Positions 7,689 to 16,229 of a stretch of DNA of 64,000 nucleotides are shown piece by piece. This stretch comes from a virus. The position numbers were made by a program, and so were the translations under genes. Positions within the stretch are counted from its first letter, which is position 1, and each line of letters starts with the position of its first letter. The stretch lies in the IMG/VR virus record IMGVR_UViG_3300001097_000002, positions 32,887 to 96,886 of that record, one strand, 5' to 3'. The notes under the pieces are model-generated. The model was not told where the DNA came from, made no database searches, and was given only the letters and a program-made list of their open reading frames with translations.

Positions 7689-8794
7689 TCGTCATTACCT
7701 AAAAAATCATCGCCACCATCCCAATCATCGCCACCACCTAACATAGTTTCATTAGTATCAACTTCGTCGTGAATTAGTTTACCACTGCTAATTTGATACA
7801 TAGTTTCCACGTCTGAATGGAATTTCTCTTCTGCAAACAAAGGACCCCAGAATTTAGAACTATTGGTATCTTTGGCGCGCCACTTCTGGTCTTCTTGTAC
7901 ACCTTCAATAACTCGACTATACCAACCATTTGATGGTTTTTTAATATAACCTACATTCATGCCCACTTCTAGCATACCAGTATACTTATTCATACCACCG
8001 TCAAAACGCATTTCGATTGGAAACTTAGATTTCTCTTTACAGTAACGACTTTTCTCAACGTTCATAATCAAGTTAAATCCAGTAATTTCTTTACCTTCTT
8101 TTTCTTGTTGTCGTCCCATAATGAACACTTGGTCACTTGAATACATGATACCTGAACCACCAGAAACAACAGCTTTTGAAAACAGTTCCATTGTTTGATA
8201 TACATGCGCTACCCCAACCATAACAATTTTCATGATACGCAAGTAAGGTGTGACAATACGTGTTAATGATTTTAGTTCTTTAGCACGTGTCATATCAGCT
8301 TTGGCTTTACCTTCTAGTGCATCCTCTGCTTCTTTCTTACTTGCTAAGTTACCTAAGCTGTCAATATAGATAAACACTTTCGCACCTGGATATTCTTTCT
8401 TAATCATATCAAGTTGTTTAACAAGGTCAAACTTCAAGTTTTCAATGTTAAGAAGTGGCATATGCAAGATACGTGAAGTATCAATATCCAAACTGTCAAA
8501 ATATGATTTAGGTGTACCGAACTCACTGTCATAAAATAACATGATAGCATCAGGATACTTGGTCATATACGCTTTCGCGCACACGTTAGACAGTACACTC
8601 TTACCATGTTTACTAGGACCCGCAAACAATGTCAAACCAGGTTTTAGTCCACGTCTTAAACTACCAGAGAACGCTAAATTCATTAGCGGAATATCAAGTA
8701 GAACATCCTCTTCGTCAAAAAATACACTGTTATCCAAACCATCAGTGCCTTCAATAATACTGTTTTTCTTTAACGCTTTTAGCATACTACTCAT
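7685..8794 (-). CDS. uvsX: UvsX RecA-like recombinase
   Basis: 369 residues. A RecA/RAD51 core with Walker A GPSKHGKS (residues 59-66), Walker B around VFIYIDSLGNL, and an acidic C-terminal tail (GGGDDWDGGDDFLGNDE) like T4 UvsX, where the tail interacts with partner proteins. It forms filaments on single-stranded DNA and drives strand invasion for recombination-dependent replication, with UvsY (61068-61496) as mediator. It is immediately downstream of the polymerase C-terminal fragment. Confidence 0.95.
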   Translation of the reverse strand: MSSMLKALKKNSIIEGTDGLDNSVFFDEEDVLLDIPLMNLAFSGSLRRGLKPGLTLFAGPSKHGKSVLSNVCAKAYMTKYPDAIMLFYDSEFGTPKSYFDSLDIDTSRILHMPLLNIENLKFDLVKQLDMIKKEYPGAKVFIYIDSLGNLASKKEAEDALEGKAKADMTRAKELKSLTRIVTPYLRIMKIVMVGVAHVYQTMELFSKAVVSGGSGIMYSSDQVFIMGRQQEKEGKEITGFNLIMNVEKSRYCKEKSKFPIEMRFDGGMNKYTGMLEVGMNVGYIKKPSNGWYSRVIEGVQEDQKWRAKDTNSSKFWGPLFAEEKFHSDVETMYQISSGKLIHDEVDTNETMLGGGDDWDGGDDFLGNDE

Positions 8795-8803
8795 ATAATT
8801 CCC

Positions 8804-10295
8804 TTAAAAGAATGTTTTTCTGTTATGTGATTTCTTCTTGCCTACGCTTGTATCCTCAGTGGTTACATTAGCGCTTGCAACTAGACCATTATCAATATTT
8901 TCTCCATCACCAAACTTAAATATTGAACCTGAATGACGAATGTTATAATTTAATAGTTTAGTAAATGATTCAAGCGGACGCATAAACGTCACTTCAAACA
9001 TATTTTTTCTGTCTATGTAATTGTCAAGATTAAACTCCTTTGGTAATTCATCAGGATAACCAATTACAGTTGAGTTAAGTGGATTTCCGTCTACTAGGTC
9101 AAGGTACTTAATTTTACTGCCGCTTTTGATTATGGGGTGGTTCTTAGTATGGATATCACTACTTCTAACAAAGTTGTTATATGTTATAGCAGCGCGTACA
9201 TGTTTAGGACAACGCTTGATAGGTTGATTGTTTTCGTCACTCCATTTCTCAATCCCGTTAACACCTTTTGGATATGCAATTTTATTAGGATGTAGGTTTT
9301 TATAATCATTTCTAAATCCCTTAACATACTTGCGCAAACCGTCCTCGTCGCGTGTAACCATATATTTAATACATTCTGTTAGGCTGTTACGTATGACCGC
9401 AGGTGTAGAAGTCCTATTGGTTTCAATACCAAGCATTTTAAGTTTAGGCTCTGTATAACGTACGTGCTCCATATCATATACGTTTAATATATAGTTCTTT
9501 TTAGCTCGGAAAATAGCACAATCACAAATTGCCTCGCGTTTCATTATCAATCTGTTTTCCATACCGTTTAAGTATTCTGATAACTCACCGTAAGATTTTT
9601 CTATAAATGGTTCAATATTATCATGTACGTATTCGTCAATTATTGTTATTACTTCATTAGTATCAGTATTGACTGGTAAACTGTCAACCAATGGTGCAAC
9701 TGTAAAATATAGACTATCAGTGTCACCATAAATTGTATAGTCTATATTATTAGTTTTAAATTGTTCATTTAAAAAACCATTAAGCTTTTTCTCCATATAT
9801 TTAATTGCCAATTGACCTGTAGACGTAACAGCTTCTGCTATCTCACGTTTGAAATAACGAAAGCCTTCATTTCCAATCGCACCATAACCCAAGATATTAA
9901 TTCTGAACCGATAACTAACCTCAGAATAAAAGTATTTTACTACTTTTGCAACATGTCACCATGTTGATTAGACTATATCATGACCCATTCTCCAGGGCCC
10001 TCACCGTTTCCAATACTCTTGTATTGTACTCTACTAACTGCGATTAAGCGCTTTCGATAGTCGTTGCACGCATCCCGTAGGACTTTGTACATGATTGTCT
10101 TATTGTGGCTCAATAAGAGTTCCCATGTTTAGATGAGTTATTCACTTACACATTACCATGTAAGGCAGCAGTCTTGTTTTACTTGCTTTTACTGTTTGCA
10201 AGAATCTTGTAGGCGTATTGTAGTGCGTCTTCTCTGCTAACATCGTTCTCTAATTCAGCTATGCGTTTATTAATAGACGCAATATCTTTATACAT
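8804..10295 (-). CDS. 43: DNA polymerase (family B) C-terminal fragment, split by a group I intron
   Basis: Two exons. Exon 1 (10295 to 10191) starts at an ATG preceded by AAGGA and encodes 35 residues ending YKILANS. Exon 2 (9889 to 8804) continues GYGAIGNEGFRYF. Joined, they restore the family B motif equivalent to T4 gp43 KILINSLYGALGN. Motif C follows as IYGDTDSLYF, then the thumb and the C-terminal clamp-binding end. Combined length about 396 residues. The remaining polymerase is encoded at 10391-11113 and 16624-17823. The start at 10295 overlaps, in another frame, the 38-residue ORF upstream. Confidence 0.85.
9890..10190 (-). ncRNA. Group I intron (IA2-like, td type) in the polymerase gene
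   Basis: About 301 nt without an ORF. Core elements line up with the T4 td intron: a P2 hairpin CTTACA...TGTAAG, then CATCTAAACATGGGAAC, ACGACTATCG, GATATAGTC and AACATGGTGACATGTT near the 3' end. The 5' exon ends CAGT, which can pair with GCTG downstream (terminal U-G pair). The intron ends in G before GGT. Splicing at these points restores the conserved polymerase frame. The insertion lies in a DNA segment encoding the highly conserved motif B, typical of phage introns. Confidence 0.9.
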
Positions 10296-10404
10296 ACTTT
10301 AAATATTCCTTATCTTTTGATACGATTGGATTATCGTAATTAAATATGTAACGTTTATCAGTATATTGTTGATACATAATAAACTTAATATCACTTAATT
10401 CCAT
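10288..10404 (-). CDS. Polymerase fingers segment in a shifted frame (38 residues)
   Basis: MELSDIKFIMYQQYTDKRYI.. lies between the palm fragment (stop at 10391) and the C-terminal fragment (start 10295) and overlaps both out of frame by a few nucleotides. Its length and place fit the missing fingers-region segment of a T4-like polymerase. Each junction needs a +1 shift. It may be translated by reinitiation, by frameshifting, or be the footprint of two single-base insertions (mutational or sequencing). Confidence 0.5.
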   Translation of the reverse strand: MELSDIKFIMYQQYTDKRYIFNYDNPIVSKDKEYLKYV

Positions 10405-11113
10405 CTTTAATCATATCCTCTCTGAGAGCATATAACTTTTGTAACTCTCTTTCGCTGTCTTTCATACCACTCTTAATAACACTACGAGTATCAAACAAGT
10501 TTTCCATAGTGGCTGCAATAACACCAATTTTGTCTTTTGAATACAATGTACCATTAGCAGCAAGGCAATAATCTTTTTCGTGTGCTATTTTGGTACTATA
10601 TTTCATATCTATCATACTGTTTAATATATCGTCTACGTGCTCCTTTGATTTCATCACAAGAGTTTCAGCGCTCATGTTTAGCATCATTATGATAGATGGA
10701 TACAAGCTTTTTAAATCGCCACTAACAACCCAGTCAGTGCGTCCTAATACAGGTTCTTTAACGTGACCACCCATATAACTTTCACCGCCCTCAGCGTATA
10801 CTTTAGGAGGTATGACAATGCTATCTCTATCAAGTCTAGCGTAAATCATATTGTCCCATGGTTGCACGGTTGCAAAAATATCACTTGGGTTACTACGGCT
10901 TACGTGTGCAAATGATAACGCCACCTGAATAAAGTTTAGCTTGTTATCAAGTTTAGATATTAATACAGTATCAGTCTCGTTATAGTCAATAAATGTGTTG
11001 AAGCTGTCCTGTTTAACTTTTTGGTTAACATCATCATATAATTTCTTAAGCTGTTCAAAACTCAACTTGTCAAGATGGTTCTCGACAAGCATTTCATACT
11101 TTTTTAAATTCAT
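10391..11113 (-). CDS. 43: DNA polymerase (family B) palm fragment
   Basis: 240 residues. After a 33-residue N-terminal extension without obvious homology (MNLKKYEMLVENHLDKLS), the protein joins the T4 gp43 pattern: IDYNETDTVLISKLD, a region matching the WDAIIF segment, and motif A SGDLKSLYPSI with the catalytic aspartate. It ends LREDMIKDGIK before the motif B region. The exonuclease part is encoded 5.5 kb upstream (16624-17823), so the protein must assemble from pieces or be non-functional. Confidence 0.85.
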   Translation of the reverse strand: MNLKKYEMLVENHLDKLSFEQLKKLYDDVNQKVKQDSFNTFIDYNETDTVLISKLDNKLNFIQVALSFAHVSRSNPSDIFATVQPWDNMIYARLDRDSIVIPPKVYAEGGESYMGGHVKEPVLGRTDWVVSGDLKSLYPSIIMMLNMSAETLVMKSKEHVDDILNSMIDMKYSTKIAHEKDYCLAANGTLYSKDKIGVIAATMENLFDTRSVIKSGMKDSERELQKLYALREDMIKDGIK

Positions 11114-11134
11114 ATATCACCAATGTTAGATGTT

Positions 11135-11165
11135 AAAAAAGGGCACCTAATTATTATAGGCGCCC
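11135..11165 (-). terminator. Rho-independent terminator
   Basis: On the minus strand GGGCGCCTA pairs with TAGGTGCCC, followed by six T. It separates the 11204-16634 block from the palm fragment of the polymerase. Confidence 0.7.
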
Positions 11166-11203
11166 ATTAGTATAACATAAAATTTTATAATAGCAAGATA
11201 TAA

Positions 11204-11464
11204 TTAGATTTGCAATTTCAATTTATTAGCAGCACAATACGCACGCATAGCTTCATCAAGCAAAAGTTTATTATAACCAATCTCTATTGAATACATGTCA
11301 TTTACTAGCACCAGCGGCACTAAATTACCTTTCATATCAACATTAACCTTTGCGATAGGTTTTATATTAGTATCAAAAGTTGTCTTAGTTATATATTTCA
11401 TATCATGGTTTTTATCAAAATGATATAGAATGATAAAATCATCTGCGTTTGGTTTGTAGCTCAT
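11204..11464 (-). CDS. Hypothetical protein, 86 residues
   Basis: I choose ATG 11464 (MSYKPNADDFIILYHFDKN), which has GGAG 7 nt upstream. Beta-rich pattern with a helical C-terminus (LDEAMRAYCAANK). No family recognised. Confidence 0.6.
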   Translation of the reverse strand: MSYKPNADDFIILYHFDKNHDMKYITKTTFDTNIKPIAKVNVDMKGNLVPLVLVNDMYSIEIGYNKLLLDEAMRAYCAANKLKLQI

Positions 11465-11491
11465 ATAATACTCCAAATAATAAATTAGTTT

Positions 11492-12106
11492 TTATAGATA
11501 GTCTACGATAGTATTACCTGGCGTTCCGAACATAATTTTCGTATGTTGACCACCACCAAGTTCACGACTGTAAAAATACTCTGCTAGCTCTGGATACTTC
11601 TTAGGATAAGCCGGGTCGACATGTTCAGTGTTCAGTTTCTTACCTAGAATATCGCGTGCGTCATCAACTGTCTGTGCATACTTAATCGCTTCTGACATAC
11701 CAATTGAGCGCACAACAAATTTGAGCATACCGGCACTAGTTTCACCCATTGAACGGTCAAATTCATTAGATACCAAATCAGCCAACGCAATCGCGCCTTG
11801 CTTTGTTTGGTTTGTGAAACTAGCTACTGACTTACGACCATTTTTGTCTTTGTACAACTTACCGGCAATGATTTCACCGTTTTTTCGAATCAGTTTCCAA
11901 AACGTAATATTAAGCATATCTTCAGGACTATCAAAACCAGACCCTTTAATACCACCAATCTTAGCATATGAGCGTTGAACTAAGTCCCATACTACTAACT
12001 TGTGTTTTTCTTTCTTCTCGTTATCACCAATGATATTAATGTAACGTTCGTTAAGGTCGTTACCACTATCGCGTTCATGTAAGTAATCTTCAAATGCAAC
12101 TGTCAT
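11492..12106 (-). CDS. Putative internal head protein with acetyltransferase-like body
   Basis: 204 residues. The N-terminus MTVAFEDYLHERDSGNDLNE has the F-x-x-Y-L signal and the L-N-E site (after Glu20) shared with other predicted packaged proteins; the P1' residue here is Arg rather than Ala/Ser/Gly. The body (AYKIGGIKGSGFDSPED-like pattern, FWKLIRKNGEIIAGKLYKDK) resembles GNAT-like proteins found in T4-like phages, but I cannot verify catalytic residues. Inference: an enzyme delivered with the phage DNA. Confidence 0.65.
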   Translation of the reverse strand: MTVAFEDYLHERDSGNDLNERYINIIGDNEKKEKHKLVVWDLVQRSYAKIGGIKGSGFDSPEDMLNITFWKLIRKNGEIIAGKLYKDKNGRKSVASFTNQTKQGAIALADLVSNEFDRSMGETSAGMLKFVVRSIGMSEAIKYAQTVDDARDILGKKLNTEHVDPAYPKKYPELAEYFYSRELGGGQHTKIMFGTPGNTIVDYL

Positions 12107-12128
12107 TATTTATTCCTTTCTTAGTTTA

Positions 12129-12653
12129 TCAAGATAATACTGGATATTTATACTTTCCGACGTCCTGAATCCCATCAATTATATCAGGGGTCCGGCAAAT
12201 ACGATGGTGTCCATTGTCAAAGTATTTAACGTCATAGTTATCAGGGAAGTTATCAAATACGGCTTTAACTCCATTGTAATCAATGACTTCATCATCTTTC
12301 TCAACCAATACAGCAACATCTGCCTTACTTGGAATGAATTTAGTATTGTCATCGCAAATCTCAGGACGGTTCAATGTTGGGTTAATACAAGGACTAATCA
12401 ATACCGCATTATGTCCATATTTTACACTCATTGCGTTTGCAATGTAAGCGCCCATACTGTGACCAACAACAATAACGTCTTCATAATCACTCAAATCTTC
12501 AACCGCTTTACTAGCAATTGCGAGGGCGTTCTCCAAGCCATCATCATAGTCGATTGCAACAGCAACCTTATTAGTGAAAATGATATTAGTGAATTTGTCA
12601 GTATTAACACTACTGCCATATCCGTGAAAAAACAAAATGATAGAATCTTTCAT
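12129..12653 (-). CDS. Alpha/beta hydrolase (YqiA/esterase-like)
   Basis: 174 residues with the fold's signature: an oxyanion His-Gly (FFHGYGSS, residues 9-16), the nucleophile elbow GHSMGA (Ser66), an acidic residue near LVEKDDEVID and a C-terminal histidine in FDNGHHRI. Likely a serine esterase or thioesterase; substrate unknown. It has its own promoter (12676-12704) and lies in the accessory block between the polymerase pieces. Confidence 0.85.
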   Translation of the reverse strand: MKDSIILFFHGYGSSVNTDKFTNIIFTNKVAVAIDYDDGLENALAIASKAVEDLSDYEDVIVVGHSMGAYIANAMSVKYGHNAVLISPCINPTLNRPEICDDNTKFIPSKADVAVLVEKDDEVIDYNGVKAVFDNFPDNYDVKYFDNGHHRICRTPDIIDGIQDVGKYKYPVLS

Positions 12654-12675
12654 TAACTTATCTCCTTAAAGATTT

Positions 12676-12704
12676 ATTATAACATAATATATACTATGGC
12701 ACAA
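12676..12704 (-). promoter_or_regulatory. Sigma70-type promoter for the hydrolase gene
   Basis: Minus strand TTGTGC (12699-12704), 17-nt spacer, TATAAT (12676-12681). The -35 box is weak, the -10 box perfect. Confidence 0.5.
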
Positions 12705-12715
12705 CCGTAGAACCC

Positions 12716-13120
12716 TTACAATTGCGCGTATGTGAAATCATCAAGTTCATCAATAACACATTGTAAACCATTATCTTTGAAACGGTTGTAAAAGTAATTA
12801 ACTTCCTTTGAACTCAAATTATACCCTATGGATAAATCATGAAGAAACTTAGAAGTTAGTTTTGATTTCTTGGAATTATACTCGCACACGGCCGCTTTAA
12901 AGTCATCTTCAGCAACGACAACTTCGCGCACTGAATAATCAATAACAGTTTCGCGGACAATGGCTTTTTTAACGCCTAACATATCATAGTAAACATATGC
13001 ACCTTCAACCGTTTCGCGCATGCCTACAACTCGACCTAACTTGTAATAGTAGATGGTTGTGAACATTGACTGTGTTGGTACTGGTGTATCGTTCATTGTA
13101 TATTTATCTAAGTTATTCAT
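12716..13120 (-). CDS. Hypothetical early protein, 134 residues
   Basis: Starts at ATG 13120 (MNNLDKYTMNDTPVPTQ) behind AGGAG. N-terminal half beta-rich (TTIYYYKLGRVVGMRE), C-terminal half helical with SKEVNYFYNRFKDNG. No family recognised. Confidence 0.6.
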   Translation of the reverse strand: MNNLDKYTMNDTPVPTQSMFTTIYYYKLGRVVGMRETVEGAYVYYDMLGVKKAIVRETVIDYSVREVVVAEDDFKAAVCEYNSKKSKLTSKFLHDLSIGYNLSSKEVNYFYNRFKDNGLQCVIDELDDFTYAQL

Positions 13121-13181
13121 AATAATTCTCCTATCATTTAAACTGTTTCTCAAAACTACCACTAAATTATATAACAGCCAC

Positions 13182-13217
13182 AAAAAAGTGTAAAGCTATA
13201 TTACATAACTTTACACT
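13182..13217 (-). terminator. Rho-independent terminator
   Basis: Stem AGTGTAAAG/CTTTACACT with a T-run on the minus strand, directly after the gene ending at 13230. Confidence 0.7.
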
Positions 13218-13229
13218 CAATGATTTAAA

Positions 13230-13661
13230 TTAAATTGTTTCGACTGATTGATAATCAATAACAGTAATAGGTACAGGTTTAACTTCAAAGTATTCAGTAC
13301 CGTCAGTATCAAATCCGTAATAACTTTCGTAATACCCGTGACATAACAGATATCTACCACTAGGCATATGTTTTACTACTTGTTCCCAATGGTCACCGTC
13401 GCCTTCTCCGCCTTGACGCCTAACAATTTCGTATAACGTTTTTTCATCAAACGCACGTAACTTGTCTTCTAGCGCATCAGTACGTTCTCGCATTTCTACT
13501 CTATCGTCACCGTTAGTTTCAACAAAATCACTAAATTGATACATAAATTCGTCTGCAAAAAATACTCTAAGCTCATTCATAACATCTTTAAAAGTTTCAA
13601 ATGATAATTCTTTACCATGTACCATTTCTTCAAGTGTGCTGATAACGTCTTCGAATTCCAT
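13230..13661 (-). CDS. Hypothetical early protein with repeated C-terminal module
   Basis: 143 residues; acidic helical N-terminus. The C-terminus reads YFEVKPVPITVIDY, a module also seen at the C-termini of the proteins at 14223, 14604 and 15870 (W/F-x-x-V-x-P...Y). Preceded by AGGAAA 8 nt before the ATG. Function unknown. Confidence 0.6.
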   Translation of the reverse strand: MEFEDVISTLEEMVHGKELSFETFKDVMNELRVFFADEFMYQFSDFVETNGDDRVEMRERTDALEDKLRAFDEKTLYEIVRRQGGEGDGDHWEQVVKHMPSGRYLLCHGYYESYYGFDTDGTEYFEVKPVPITVIDYQSVETI

Positions 13662-13716
13662 AGTGTTTTCCTTTTTGATAAAATTATATGTTACTAGTTT
13701 TTAACTACATTGTCAA

Positions 13717-14064
13717 TTATAATATATAGCAATCTGCACTATCAAGATGATACTTATTAACCATTACTTTTTCCTGTATTACTTTATCCCATTTATCATG
13801 TACCCACATTTCACTATACAGTTCTTCAAAGCGCGATTGTTGATAATACTCGCCACTGACTTTATCAACATATATGTTAAAGTCAAAATAACTGCCGTGT
13901 TCAAATGACTCTACATATTCCATGCGCTCGTCAAACGCATTGACATCATCCATGAGCAAATAGCAAACAGTTACATCATATGCAAACTTTGTGCGTAATA
14001 CCAGTAAGACTTCTTGTGGTAGCATATATTCACGGTTAATAAAACGATTATATAATTCTCTCAT
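13717..14064 (-). CDS. Hypothetical early protein, 115 residues
   Basis: MRELYNRFINREYMLPQEVL...; rich in Tyr, Phe, Asp and Glu, with a compact helical appearance. No motif recognised. One of a series of tightly spaced leftward small genes. Confidence 0.6.
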   Translation of the reverse strand: MRELYNRFINREYMLPQEVLLVLRTKFAYDVTVCYLLMDDVNAFDERMEYVESFEHGSYFDFNIYVDKVSGEYYQQSRFEELYSEMWVHDKWDKVIQEKVMVNKYHLDSADCYIL

Positions 14065-14073
14065 AACATAAGC

Positions 14074-14226
14074 CTAAATGTTGGTGTATTGGGTAACAGT
14101 AACTTCAGCGGTTTCGTATTGATATAATTGCACCAAATCAATGCAACAACCATCCATCAACACAAATAACATATCATCACGTGCTAGTTCTTTGTTGTTT
14201 AAGAAATCGTTAATTAAGTTTTTCAT
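14074..14226 (-). CDS. Small hypothetical protein, 50 residues
   Basis: ATG 14226 overlaps the stop of the gene at 14223-14426. The product begins MKNLINDFLNNKELARDDML and contains Cys-Cys (DGCCIDL). Coupled position supports translation; function unknown. Confidence 0.5.
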   Translation of the reverse strand: MKNLINDFLNNKELARDDMLFVLMDGCCIDLVQLYQYETAEVTVTQYTNI

Positions 14227-14426
14227 AATGTTCGACACTCGTATTGTACATTTACAAGCTCTACTTTATCCCAATACTCCCAGTTTTCTGCTGTGCCATT
14301 AAGTCTATATAAGAAACCAAATGATTTAATGATAATATAGTTATAAGGCCCTTCCATTGATACGTCAATAATTTCAATGGTGTCAAGTGAAATAACATGA
14401 TGCATATATTTACATGCGTCTGTCAT
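14223..14426 (-). CDS. Hypothetical small protein, 67 residues
   Basis: MTDACKYMHHVISLDTIEII.. A beta-rich protein with the C-terminal WDKVELVNVQYE module related to its neighbours. TTG at 14429 is an alternative start. Confidence 0.55.
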   Translation of the reverse strand: MTDACKYMHHVISLDTIEIIDVSMEGPYNYIIIKSFGFLYRLNGTAENWEYWDKVELVNVQYECRTL

Positions 14427-14464
14427 CAATTTCTTATCTCTTACATCAAACAGAACATTATTGT

Positions 14465-14563
14465 TTAAAAATTCAGCACCACTAAACTATGTTCAACAGA
14501 CATTCTGGCGCACACGATGTGACGTTGTTCTTTTGATAATCCTGCTAATTCATAACTACTCAT
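14465..14563 (-). CDS. Small ORF, 32 residues
   Basis: MSSYELAGLSKEQRHIVCAR.. with GGAG 7 nt before the ATG. It fills the only gap between adjacent leftward genes. Support is the ribosome site and position only. Confidence 0.4.
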   Translation of the reverse strand: MSSYELAGLSKEQRHIVCARMSVEHSLVVLNF

Positions 14564-14603
14564 AATCATTCTCCAATAATAAAATTTATATTAAACAGTA
14601 TTG

Positions 14604-14975
14604 CTAGTACGGAGTATATACTGTTATTGTTTTTTCATGCGGCATAACTCTAGTCCAATTACCTATTTCGTATGATAGTGTATCGTATATCCTGTTAGGA
14701 TACGTAAACATATAATATACATCAGTATGTATACATTGCACAACTAAACAATCCTCTTCATCATCATCGCTACCTATAGACTCATATTCAAACATATTCC
14801 AAAATGCTTCATATAGTAACGAATGGTTAACAATAATATCATCAACGATTACCGTCTCAATTGTATCAGCATCATTTAAATCAATTTTTACAAGCGTGTT
14901 TAACAAATCAAGCAAGTCAATATTTTGCATTCTTTCATTTGCTAAAAACAAACCTAGTCTATCTAAAATATTCAT
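14604..14975 (-). CDS. Hypothetical early protein, 123 residues
   Basis: Acidic protein; helical N-terminus (LDRLGLFLANERM) and a beta-rich C-terminus ending WTRVMPHEKTITVY, the recurring C-terminal module. The start overlaps the stop of the nucleotidyltransferase-like gene. Confidence 0.6.
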   Translation of the reverse strand: MNILDRLGLFLANERMQNIDLLDLLNTLVKIDLNDADTIETVIVDDIIVNHSLLYEAFWNMFEYESIGSDDDEEDCLVVQCIHTDVYYMFTYPNRIYDTLSYEIGNWTRVMPHEKTITVYTPY

Positions 14976-15883
14976 AATGAAAACTCCAATGATAAAATTT
15001 TACGATAATAGAACGGGTCAAATGCATCAATAATATCTGAGTAATTATCAATAGCAAACGCTCTAAAGAAACCACTTGCTAAGTCAGTACATACACGCAT
15101 CAATGCCCACATAAAAGAGCTTCTAGCGTAATATTCTTTACTGTCATTTACTAGTTTTGGAATGATGCATCGTTCACTAGCAATCACGTAACACTCTTCT
15201 AATACAGTTTGCACTTTTTCTAATTGTGTGAACTTATTCCATAAATGCTTGTAACATAACACTTCTCCGTTCTTCTGCATTTTATTATACATGGGTTTAT
15301 CATTATGTGCAAACACTTCATGCAAATAATCATGTTCGATATATTTCTTAACACCATCATCAAAAAAATGTTCTTTAGTAACATTTAGTTTAGGCAACTT
15401 TTGCGCACCAAGTCGCAAGTCTGTATCAATTCTTTGCGTTCTGATTAACTCGCTCACTGTGTATGCGCTTGTTCCATATTGTTCATCATCAGTTAAACCA
15501 CGTACTCGGTTTAACTGTACGAGGTCACTCATATGCTTATCCCATTTACGCATACGTTGGTGGATATGACCACGTTTGATAATGTATAGCATAGTTGTAT
15601 CAGCAAGGCTAATAGGCGCCCTGTAATAGGCGTTATATAGCTCTGCTAGTGTATTATCATATGCTACCAATAGTTCAATACGCTGCTCACCATCATTAAA
15701 TGGGATAATGCTGTCTTTAGATATCTTATCCCTAAAACGATACGGAATGTCTTTTGGCATAACCACAACATCCAAATCAGCTTTTGTTCTATCATCAAGA
15801 ACAGTAATCGCTTGGCTACCAACAACAATACCGTTATAAATACCGTTACTATGTAACAGCGCTTTTATATCATGAATATTCAT
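14972..15883 (-). CDS. Nucleotidyltransferase-like protein, 303 residues
   Basis: The N-terminal region has a nucleotidyltransferase pattern: GSQAITVL followed by KADLDVVVM (G-S ... D-x-D), with a possible third acidic residue in RIELLV. The rest is helical with several Tyr/His-rich stretches. Phages carry such NTase-fold proteins with poorly known roles (toxin/antitoxin-like, RNA end modification). Start ATG 15883 lies inside the upstream gene, indicating coupling. Catalysis is not proven by sequence. Confidence 0.6.
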   Translation of the reverse strand: MNIHDIKALLHSNGIYNGIVVGSQAITVLDDRTKADLDVVVMPKDIPYRFRDKISKDSIIPFNDGEQRIELLVAYDNTLAELYNAYYRAPISLADTTMLYIIKRGHIHQRMRKWDKHMSDLVQLNRVRGLTDDEQYGTSAYTVSELIRTQRIDTDLRLGAQKLPKLNVTKEHFFDDGVKKYIEHDYLHEVFAHNDKPMYNKMQKNGEVLCYKHLWNKFTQLEKVQTVLEECYVIASERCIIPKLVNDSKEYYARSSFMWALMRVCTDLASGFFRAFAIDNYSDIIDAFDPFYYRKILSLEFSL

Positions 15884-16151
15884 AAATCACCCTTGTTACT
15901 GGTTTAACTTCATACCATTCTTGTTCGTTGAATATGATGTGTGTACCATTGCGTGTATGTTGATAATAGCCGTTTTGTCGATAATGTTTACCATCATATG
16001 TGATAATCATATACGCTTGACTATCAGTCAATATTTCTATAGCCGTACATTCAGCGCGTTCAACCATGGTATCATTAATCATGACACCATATTCAACGCT
16101 TGCGTGAACTAGATGTTTATTGAGTTTATCCAAAAATTCGTCCTGTAACAT
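15870..16151 (-). CDS. Hypothetical early protein, 93 residues
   Basis: MLQDEFLDKLNKHLVHASVE.. with a C-terminus WYEVKPVTRVIYEY that matches the module at 13230, 14223 and 14604. GGAGG 5-6 nt upstream of the ATG is a strong ribosome site. Confidence 0.6.
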   Translation of the reverse strand: MLQDEFLDKLNKHLVHASVEYGVMINDTMVERAECTAIEILTDSQAYMIITYDGKHYRQNGYYQHTRNGTHIIFNEQEWYEVKPVTRVIYEYS

Positions 16152-16163
16152 AATCCCTCCAAT

Positions 16164-16196
16164 AAAAAAGTGACATACGAAATCATCTTATGCCAC
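16164..16196 (-). terminator. Rho-independent terminator
   Basis: GTGGCATAAG pairs with CGTATGTCAC (wobble pairs) followed by a T-run on the minus strand, downstream of the gene ending at 16230. Confidence 0.6.
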
Positions 16197-16229
16197 AATT
16201 ATAACAAATTATTGATGCGCTGTAAAGGT

